A stretch of 64,000 bases of DNA from Symsagittifera roscoffensis (Eukaryota; Xenacoelomorpha; Acoela; Convolutidae): assembly GCF_963678635.1 (NCBI RefSeq), contig NC_087063.1:28842599-28906598 (forward strand). Direction: 5' to 3'. The notes under the pieces are model-generated. The model made no database searches. It was not told the origin of the DNA and was given only the letters and a program-made list of their open reading frames with translations. A program made the position numbers and the translations under genes. How positions within the stretch are numbered: the first letter of the stretch is position 1; each line of letters opens with the position of its first letter. Below are positions 51,151 through 62,269 of the stretch, one piece after another.

Positions 51151-54100
51151 CTACTCAAAAATCAACAATTTTTTTGTCCAAAATAAAGTTCTCCGACTCA
51201 GCAAAAGCCTTTTTGTGGAAACTTAATCAACCAAAGTGTTTAGTTTTGAACCGAGTATTGAGTATCAAAACTTTAAGCTTACTGCTGAATTACACCTGAC
51301 AAAAAAACTAGTTATTCTCAGACACGTGAATATCAAAGACTCTTTTTATTCTCTAACCGATTCCCATATTTGTCAAAAATCCCCAGCAAATTTTTTTGGT
51401 TTCTTCATTTCATAAAAAACTTTCAAAGTTTAAACTCTTGCATGATCAGTCTTGGAATAAAATTTCCAAAGATTTGCTCTTAAAATTTAAAAATTTTGAG
51501 TTATCCTCTCAAATCTACGTCAACATCAAAGAACTTGACTATCTACACAAAAATCAACAATTTTTTATCGATTATATACGTAAAACTCAATTGAATTGAT
51601 GAGAAAACTTGCAGAGATGCTACTTGTTAGAACGTTTATGTTGTCCAAAATAAAGTTCTCCGATTCAGCAAAAGCCTACTCCGGGAAACTTAATCAATCA
51701 AAGAGTTTACTTTTGAACCGAGTAATGAGTATCAAAGCTTTAAGCTTACTGCTGAATTACACCTGACAAAAAAAATTAGTTATTCTCAAAAACGTGAATA
51801 ACAAAGACTCTTTCTATTCTCTACCCGATTCACAATATTGTCAAAATTCCCTAGCAAACTTTTTTGTTTCCTCATTTCATAAAAAACTTTCAAAGTTTAA
51901 ACTCTTACATGATCAGCTTTGGAATAATATTTCCAGAGATTTGCTTTGAAAAATTCATAAATTTCGAGTTATGTTCTCAAATCTACGTCAAAAACAAAGA
52001 CCTTGACTATAACTCAGAAATCAACAATTTTTTGTCCAAAAAAAGTTCTCCGACTCAGCAAAAGCCTACTCGGGGAAACTTAATCAATCAAAGAGTTTAC
52101 TTTTGAACCGAGTAATGAGTATCAAAGCTTTAAGCTTACTGCTGAATTACACCTGACAAAAAAAATTAGTTATTCTCAAAAACGTGAATAACAAAGACTC
52201 TTTCTATTCTCTACCCGATTCGCAATTTTGTCAAAAATCCCCAGCAAACTTTTTTGTTTCCTCATTTCATAAAAAACTTTCAAAGTTTAAACTCTTACAT
52301 GATCAGGTTTGGAATAATATTTCCAGAGATTTGCTTTGAAAAGTTCATGAATTTCGAGTTATCCTCTCAAATCTACGTCAAAATCAAAGATCTTGACTAT
52401 CTACTCAGAAATCAACAATTTTTTTGTCCAAAATAAAGTTATCCGACTCAGCAAAGGCCTTCTCGGGGAAATTTCATCAATCAAAGAGTTTACTTTTGAA
52501 CCGAGTAATGAGTATCAAAGCTTTAGGCTTACTGCTGAATTACACCTGACAAAAAAACTAGTTATTCTGAAACACGTGAATATCAAAGACTCTTTTTATT
52601 CCCTACCCGATTCCCTTCAATTCTTAAAAATTTTTCAAAGTTTAAACTCTTGCATGATCAGGTTTGGATTAATATTTCCAGAGAATTGCTTTGAAAAATT
52701 CAAAAATTTTGAGTTATCCTCTCAAATCTACGTCAAAATCAAAGAACTTGACTATCTACTCAAAAATCAACAATTTTTTTGTCCAAAATAAAGTTCTCCG
52801 ACTCAGCAAAAGCCTTTTTGGGAAAACTTAATCAATCAAAGTGTTTAGTTTTGAACCGAGTATTGAGTATCAAAACTTTAAGCTTACTGCTGAATTACAC
52901 CTGACAAAAAACTAGTTATTCTCAGACACGTGAATATCAAAGACTCTTTTTATTCTCTAACCGATTCCCAATATTGTCAAAAATCCCCAGCAAATTTTTT
53001 TGTTTCCTCATTTTATAAAAAACTTTCAAAGTTTAAACTCTTACATGATCAGGTTTGGAATAATATTTCCAGAGATTTGCTTTGAAAAATTCATAAATTT
53101 CGAGTTATCTTCTCAAATCTACGTCAAAATCAAAGAACTTGACTATCTACACAAAAATCAACAATTTTTTATCGATTATATACGTAAAACTCAATTGAAT
53201 TGATGAGAAAACTTGCAGAGATGCTACTTGTTAGAACGTTTATGTTGTCCAAAATAAAGTTCTCCGATTCAGCAAAAGCCTACTCGGGGAAACTTAATCA
53301 ATCAAAGAGTTTACTTTTGAACCGAGTAATGAGTATCAAAGCTTTAAGCTTACTGCTGAATTACACCTGACAAAAAAAATTAGTTATTCTCAAAAACGTG
53401 AATAACAAAGACTCTTTCTATTCTCTACCCGATTCCCATTATTGTCAAAAATCCCCAGCAAATTTTTTTGTTTCCTCAATTCATAAAAACTTTCAAAGTT
53501 TAAACTCTTACATGATCAGGTTTGGAATAATATTTCCAGAGATTTGCTTTGAAAAATTCATAAATTTCGAGTTATCTTCTCAAATCTACGTCAAAAACAA
53601 AGACCTTGACTATCTACTCAGAAATCAACCATTTTTTGTCCAAAAAAAAGTTCTCCGACTCAACAAAAGCCTACGCGGGGAAACTTACTCAATAAAAGAG
53701 TTTACTTTCGAACCGAGTATTGAGTATCAAAACTTTAAGCTTACTGCTGAATTACATCTGACAAAAAAAATAGTTATTCCAAAAACTTGAATATCAAAGA
53801 CTCTTTTTATTCTCTACCCGATTCCCAAATTTGTCAAAAATCCCCAGCAAATGTTTTTGTATTTCATTTCATAAAAAACTTTCGAAGTTTAAAATCTTAA
53901 ATGATCAGGTTTGGAATAAAATTTCTAAAAATTTGCTTTGAAAAATTCAAAAATTTTGAACTATCCTCTCAAGTCTACGTCAAAATCAAAGAACTTGACT
54001 ATCTACTCAAAATCAACAATTTTTATCAATTATATGCGTAAAACTCAATTGAATTGATGAGAAAACTTGCAGAGATGCTACTTGTTAGAACGTTTATGTT

Positions 54101-55319
54101 GTCCAAAATAAAGTTCTCCGACTCAGCAAAAGCCTACTCGGGGAAACTTAATCAATCAAAGAGTTTACTTTCAAACCGAGTAATGAGTATCAAAGCTTGA
54201 AGCTTACTGCCTGACAAAAACAAACTAGTTATTATGAAACGCGTGAATATCAAAGACTATTTTTATTCTCTAACCGATTCCCAAATTTGTCAAAAATCCT
54301 TAGCAAAATTTTTTGTTTCTTCATTTCATAAAAAACTTTCAAAGTTTAAACTCTTGCTTGATCAGGTTTGGAATAAAATTTTTAAAGATTTGCTTTGAAA
54401 AAATCATAAATTTTGAGTTATCCTCTCAAGTCTACGTCAAAATCAAAGAACTTGACTATCTACTCAAAAATCAACAATTTTTTATCAATTATATACGTAA
54501 GACTCAATTGACTTGATGAGAAAACTTGCAGAGATGTTACTTGTTAGAACATTTTTGTTGTCCAAAATAAAATTCTCCGACTCAGCAAAAGCCTACTCGG
54601 GGAAACTTAATCAATCAAAGTGTTAAGTTTTGAACCGAGTATTGAGTATCAAAACTTTAAGCTTACTGCTGAATTACCTCTGACAAAAAAAATTAATTAT
54701 TCTAAGAAACGTGAATAATAAAGACTCTTTTTATTCCCTACCCGATTCCCTTCAATTCTTAAAAAATTTTCAAAGATTAAACTCATGCATGATCAGGTTT
54801 GGATTATTATTTCCAGAGAATTGCTTTGAAAAAATCAAAAATTTTGAGTTATTCTCTCAAATCTACGTCAAAATCAAAGAACTTGACTACCTACTCAAAA
54901 ATCAGCAATTTTTTTGTCCAAAATAAAGTTCTCCGACTCAGCAAAAGCCTTTTCGGGAAAATATAATCAATCAAAGTGTTTAGTTTTGAACCGAGTATTG
55001 ATTATCAAAACTTTAAGCTTACTGCTGAATTATACCTGACAAAAAAATTAGTTATTCTCAAACACGTGATATCAAAGACTCTTTTTATTCTCTACCCGAT
55101 TCCCATATTTGTCAAAAATCCGCAGCAAACTTTTTTGTTTCTTCATTTCATAAAAAACTTTCAAAGTTTAAACTCTCGCATGATCAGGTTTGGAATAAAA
55201 CTTCTAAAGATTTGCTTTGAAAAAATCATAAATTTTGAGTTATCCTCTCAAGTCTACGTCAAAATCAAAGAACTTGACTATCTACTCAAAAATCAACAAT
55301 TTTTTATCGATTATATACG

Positions 55320-57050
55320 TAAGAATCAATTGACTTGATGAGAAAACTTGCAGAGATGCTACTTGTTAGAACGTTTATGTTGTCCAAAATAAAGTTCTCC
55401 GACTCAGCAAAAGCCTACTCGGGGAAACTTAATCAATCAAAGAGTTTACTTTTGAACCGAGTATTGAATCAAAGCTTTAAGCTTACTGCTGAATTACACT
55501 TGACAAAAAAAAATAGTTATTCTCAAAAACGTGAATAACAAAGACTCTTTTTATTCTCTACCCGATTCCCAATATTGTCAAAAATCCCCAGCAAATTATT
55601 TTGTTTCTTCATTTCATAAAAAACTTTCAAAGTTTTAACTCTTGCATGATCAGGTTTGGAATAATATTTCCAGAAATTTGCTTTGAAAAATTAGTGAAAT
55701 ACGAGTTATCCTCTCAAATCTACTTCAAAATCAAAGAACTTGCCTATCTGCTCAGAAATCAACAATTTTTTTGTCCAAAATAAAGTTCTCCGACTCAGCA
55801 AAAGCCTACTCGAGGAAACTTAATCAATCAAAGAGTTTATTTTTGAACCGAGTATTGAGTATCAAAACTTTAAGCTTACTGCTGAATTACACCTGATAAC
55901 AAAAACTTATTTTCAAAAACTTGAATATCAAAGACTCTTTTTATTCTCTACCCGATTCCCAAATTTGTCAAAAATCCCCAGCAAACGTTTTTGTTTCTTC
56001 ATTTCATAAAAATTTTTCAAAGTTTAAACTCTTGCATATTTAGGTTTGGAATTAAAATTCCAAAAACTTGCTTTGAAAAAATCATAATTTTTGAGTTATT
56101 TTCTCAAATTTACGTCAAAATCAAAGACCTTGACTATCTACTCAAAAATCAACAATTTTTTATCGATTATATACGTAAGACTCAATTGACTTGATGAGAA
56201 AACTTGCAGAGATGCTACTTGTTAGAACGTTTATGTTGTCCAAAATAAAGTTCTCCGACTCAGCAAAAAGCCTACTCGGGGAAACTTAATTAATCAAAGA
56301 GTTTACTTTTGAACCGAGTATTGAATCAAAGCTTTAAGCTTACTGCTGAATTACACTTGACAAAAAAAAATAGTTATTCTCAAAAACGTGAATAACAAAG
56401 ACTCTTTTTATTCTCTACCCGATTCCCAATATTGTCAAAAATCCCCAGCAAATTATTTTGTTTCTTCATTTCATAAAAAACTTTCAAAGTTTAAACTCTT
56501 GCATGATCAGGTTTGGAATAATATTTCCAGAGATTTGCTTTGAAAAATTAGTGAAATACGAGTTATCCTCTCAAATCTACTTCAAAATCAAAGAACTTGC
56601 CTATCTACTCAGAAATCAACAATTTTTTTGTCCAAAATAAAGTTCTCCGACTCAGCAAAAGCCTACTCGAGAAAACTTAATCAATCAAAGATTTTATTTT
56701 TGAACCGAGTATTGAGTATCAAAACTTTAAGCTTACTGCTGAATTACACCTGACAAAAAAAAACTTATTTTCGAAAACTTGAATATCAAAGACTCTTTTT
56801 ATTCTCTACCCGATTCCCAAATTTGTCAAAAATCCCCAGCAAATGTTTTTGTTTCTTCATTTCATAAAAAATTTTCAAAGTTTAAACTCTTGCATATTTA
56901 GGTTTGGAATTAAAATTCCAAAGATTTGCTTTGAAAAATTCATAAACTTTGAGTTACTTTCTCAAATCTACGTCAAAATTAAAGACCTTGACTATCTACT
57001 CAGAAATCAACAATTTTTTGTCCAAAAAAAAGTTCTCCGACTCAGCAAAA
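55320..57050. repeat. About 860-bp higher-order repeat pair (array C)
   Basis: A long plus a short unit at about 55320-56180 is repeated at about 56181-57050. Private variants are GAGTATTGAATCAAAGC, where a GTATC step is missing, and CAAATTATTTTGTTTC. Correspondence holds at an offset of 857 to 863 bp. Confidence 0.75.
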
Positions 57051-57599
57051 GCCTACTCGGGGAAACTTAATCAATCAAAGAGTTTATTTTTGAACCGAGT
57101 ATTGAGTATCAAAACTTTAAGCTTACTGCTGAATTACACCTGATAAAAAAAACTTATTTTCAAAAACTTGAATATTAAAGACTCTTTTTATTCTCTACCC
57201 GATTCCCAAATTTGTCAAAAATCCCCAGCAAATGTTTTTGTTTCTTCATTTCATAAAAAATTTTCAAAGTTTAAACTCTTGCATATTTAGGTTTGGAATT
57301 AAAATTCTAAAGATTTGCTTTGAAAAATTCAAAAATTTTGAGTTATCCTCTCAAGTCTATGTCAAAATCAAAGAACTTGACTATCTACTGAAAATCAACA
57401 ATTTTTTTCGATTATATGCGTAAAACTCAATTGAATTGATGGAAAACTTGCAGAGATGCTACTTGTTAGAAAGTTTATGTTGTCCAAAATAAAGTTCCCC
57501 GAATCAGCAAAAGCCTACTCGGGGAAACTTAATCAATCAAAGAGTTTACTTTTGAACCGAGTAATGAGTATCAAAGCTTTAAGCTTACTGCTGAATTAC

Positions 57600-58390
57600 A
57601 CCTGACAAAAAAAATTTAGTTATTCTCAAAAACGTGAATAACAAAGACTCTTTTTATTCCCTACCCGATTCCCAATTTTGTCAAAAATCACCAGCAAAAT
57701 TCTTTGTTTCTTCAATTCTTAAACATTTGTCAAAGTTTAAACTCTTGCATGATCAGGTTTGGAACAAAATTTCCAAAAATTTGCTTTGAAAAACCAAAAA
57801 ATTTTGAGTTATCCTCTCAAATCTACGTCAAAATCAAAGAACTTGACTATCTACTCAGAAATCAACAATTTTTTTGTCCAAAATAAAGTTCTCCGACTCA
57901 GCAAAAGCCTACTCGGGGAAACTTAATCAATCAAAGAGTTTTCTTTTGAACCGAGTATTGAGTATCAAAGCTTTAAGCTTACTGCTGAATTACACCTGAC
58001 AAAAAAAATTTAGTTATTCTCAAAAACGTGAATAACAAAGACTCTTTTTATTCCCTACCCGATTCCCAATTTTGTCAAAAATCACCAGCAAAATTCTTTG
58101 TTTCTTCAATTCTTAAACATTTGTCAAAGTTTAAACTCTTGCATGATCAGGTTTGGAATAAAATTTCCAAAAATTTGCTTTGAAAAACCAAAAAATTTTG
58201 AGTTATTCTCTCAAGTCTACGTCAAAATTAAAGAATTTGACTATCTACTCAAAAATCAACAATTTTTTACCGACTATATACGTAAAACTCAATTGAATTG
58301 ATGAGAAAACTTGCAGAGATGCTACTTGTTAGAAAGTTTCTGTTGTCCAAAATAAAGTTGTCCCACTCAGCAAAAGCCTACTCGGGCAAA
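57600..58390. repeat. 394-bp near-identical unit pair (array C)
   Basis: Two consecutive units share CTTAAACATTTGTCAAAG and GAAAAACCAAAAAATTTTG with few differences at an offset of 394 bp. The second continues into a long-form end while the first has a short-form end, so the homology stops at the 76-bp block. Confidence 0.8.
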
Positions 58391-61300
58391 CTTAAACAAT
58401 CAAAGAGTTTACTTTTGAACCGATTAATGAGTATCAAAGCTTTAAGCTTACTGCTGAATTCCACCTGACAAAAAAAATAGTAATTCTCAAAAACGTGAAT
58501 ACCAAAGACCCTTCTTATTCCCTACCCGATTCCCAATGTTGTCAAAAATCCCCAGCAAAATTCTTTGTTTCTTCAATTCCTAAAAACTTGTCAAAGTTTA
58601 AACTCTTGCTTGATCAGTTTTGGAATAAAATTACCAAAGATTTGCTTTGAGATTTGAAAAATTTTGAGGTATCCTCTCAAATCTACGTCAAAATCAAAGA
58701 ACTTGACTATCTACTCAAAAATCAACAATTTTTTATCAATTATATAGATAAAAATCAATTGACTTGATCAGAAAAATTGCAGAGATGCTACTTGCTGGAA
58801 AGTTTATGTTGTACAAAAAATAGTTTTTCGACTCAGCAAAAGCCTACTCGGGGAAATATAATCAATCAAAGAGTTTACTTTTGAACCGAGTATTGAGTAT
58901 CAAAACCTTAAGCTTACTGCTCAATTACACCTGACAAAAAAACTTAGTTATTCTCAAAAACTTGATCATCAAAGACTCTTTTTAATCCCTACCCGATTCC
59001 GAATTTTGTCAAAAACCCCCAGCAAAATTCTTTGTTTCTTCATTTCATATAAAAGTTTCAAAATTAAAACTCTTGCAAGATCAGGTTTGGAATAAAATTT
59101 CCAAAGATTTGCCTTGAAAAAATCATAAATTTTGAGTTATCCTCTCAAGTCTACGTCAAAATCAAAGAACTTGACTATCTACTCAAAAATCAACAATTTT
59201 TTATCGATTATATACGTAGGACTTAATTGACTTGATGAGAAAACTTGCAGAGATGTTACTTGTTTGAACGTTTATGTTATCCAAAATAAAGTTCTCCGAC
59301 TCAGCAAAAGCCTACTCGGGGAAACTTAATCAATCAAAGAGTTTACTTTTGAACCGAGTATTGAGTATCAAAGCTTTAAGCTTACTGCTGAATTACACCT
59401 GACTAGAAAAAAAAGTTTAGTTATACTCAAACAATTGAAATTCAAAGACTCTTTTTATTCTCTACCCGATTCCCAAATTTGTCAAAAACCCCCCGCAAAT
59501 TTTTTTGTTTCTTCATTACATAAAATCTTTCAAAGTTTCAACTCTTGCATGATCAGGTTTGGAATATTATTTCCAGAGATTTGCTTTGAAAAACTCATAA
59601 ATTTTGAGTTATCCTCTCAAATCTACGACAAAATCAAAGAATTTGACTATCTACTCAGAAATCAACAATTTTTTTGCCCAAAATCAAGTTCTCCGACTCA
59701 GCAAAGGCCTACTCGGGGAAATTTAATCAATCAAAGAGTTTACTTTTGAACCGAGTATTGAGTATCAAAACTTTAGGCATACTGCTGAATTACATTCGAC
59801 AAAAAAATTAGTTATTCTCTAAAACTTGAATACCAAAGACTCTTTTCATTCCCTACCCGATTCCCAAATTTGACAAAAATCTCCAGCAAAATTTTTTGTT
59901 TCTTCATTTCTTAGGAAGTTTTCAAAATTTAATTTCTTGCAAGATCAGGTTTGGAATAAAATTTCCAAAGATTTGCTGTGAAAAAATCATAAATGTTGAG
60001 TTATTTTCTCAAGTCTAAGTCAAAATCAAAGAACTTGACTATCTATTCAAAATCAACGATTTCTTTTATCAATTTTTTACGTAAAACTCAATTGACTTGA
60101 TGAGAAAATTTGCAGAGATGATACTGGTTAGAACGTTTATTTTGTCCAGAATAAAAATCTCCGACTCAGCAAAAGCCTACTCGGGGAAACTTAATCAATC
60201 AAAGAGTTTACTTTTGACCCGATTATTGAGTATCAAAGCTTTAAGCTTACTGCTGAATTACACCCGACTAGAAAAAAAGTTTAGTTATTCTCAAAAACTT
60301 GAATATCAAAGACTCTTTTTATTCTCTATCCGACTCCCAATAGTGTCAAAAATGCCCAGCAAATTTTTTGTTTCTTCATTTCCTAAAAAGTTTTCAAAGT
60401 TTAAACTCTTGCATGATCAGGTTTGGAATAATATTTCCAGAGATTTGCTTTGAAAATTTCATAAATTTCGAGTTATCCTCTCAAATCTACTTCAAAATCA
60501 AAGAGCTTGACTATCTACTCAGAAATCAACAATTTTTTGTCCAAAATAAAGTTCTTCGACTCAGCAAAGGCCTACTCGGGGAAATTTAATCAGTCAAAGA
60601 GTTTGCTATTGAACCGAGTATTGAGTATCAAAGCTTTAAGCTTACTGCTGAAATATATTTGACAAAAAAAATTTAGTTACTCTCAAAAACGTGAATAACA
60701 AAGACTCTTTTTATTCCCTACCCGATTCCCAAATTTGTCAAAAATCCCCAGCAATATCCTTTGTTTCTTCATTTCTTAAAATTGTTTCAATGTTTAAACT
60801 CTTGCATGATCAGGTTTGGAATAAATTTTCCAAAGACTTGCTTTGAAAAGTTAAAAAAATTTTGAATAACCCTCTCAAATCTACGTCAAAATCAAAGAAC
60901 TTGACTATCCACTCGAAAATAAACCATTTTTTATCAATTATATAGGTAAAACTCAATTGATGGACGAGACAACTTGCAGAGATGCTACTTGTTAGAACGT
61001 TTATGTTGTCCAAAATAAAGTTATCCGACTCAGCAAAAGCCTACTCGGGGAAACTTAATTAATCAAAAAGTTTACTTTTGAACCGAGTATTGAGTATCAA
61101 AACTTGAAGCTTACTGCTGAATTACACCTGACAAAAAAATAGCTATTCTCAAAAACTCGAATATAAAAGACTCTTTTTATTCTCTACTCGATTCCCAAAT
61201 TTGTCAAAATCCCCAGCAAATTTTTTTGTTTCTTGATTTCATAAAAAATTTCAAAGTTTAAACTCTTGCATGATCAGGTTTGGAATAATATTTCCAGAGA

Positions 61301-62269
61301 TTTGCTTTGAAAACTTCATAAATTTTGAGTTATCCTCTCAAATCTACGTCAAAATCAAAGATCTTGACTATCTACTCAGAAATCAACAATTTTTTTGTCC
61401 AAAATAAAGTTATCCGACTCAGCAAAGGCCTTCTCGGGGAAATTTCATCAATCAAAGAGTTTACTTTTGAACCTATTATTGAGTATCAAATCTTGAAGCT
61501 TACTGCTGAATTACACCTGACAAAAAAAAATTTTCTCAAAAACTTGAATATCAAAGACTCTTTTTATTCCTACCCGATTCCCAAATTTGTCAAAAATCCC
61601 CAGCAAAATTCTTGCTTTCTTCAATTCTTATAAAATTTCCAAATTTTAAACTCTTGCAAGATCAGGTTTGGAATAAATTTTCCAAAGACTTGCTGTGAAA
61701 AATTCATAAATTTTGAGTTATCCTCTCAAGTCTACGTCAAAATCAAAGAACTTGACTACCTACTCAATAATCAACAATTTTTTATCGATTGTATACGTAA
61801 AATTCAATTCAATTGATGAGAAAACTTGCAGAGATGCTACTTGTTAGAACGTTTATGTCGTCCAAAATAAAGTTCTCCGACTCAGCAAAGGCCTACTCGG
61901 GGAAATTTATTCAGTCAAAGAGTTTGCTATTGAACCGAGTATTGAGTATCAAAGCTTTAAGCTTACTGCTGAATTATAGCTGACAAAAAAATTTAGTTAC
62001 TCTCAAAAACGTGAATAACAAAGACTCTTTTTATTCCCTACCCGATTCCCAAATTTGTCAAAAATCCCCAGCAATATTCTTTGTTTCTTCATTTCTTAAA
62101 ATTGTTTGAAAGTTTAAACTCTTGCATGATCAGGTTTGGAATAAATTTTCCAAAGACTTGCTTTGAAAAATTCAAAAATTTTGAGTAACCCTCTCAAATC
62201 TACGTCAAAATCAAAGAACTTGACTATCTACTCAAAAATCAACATTTTTTTATCAATTATATAAGTAAA

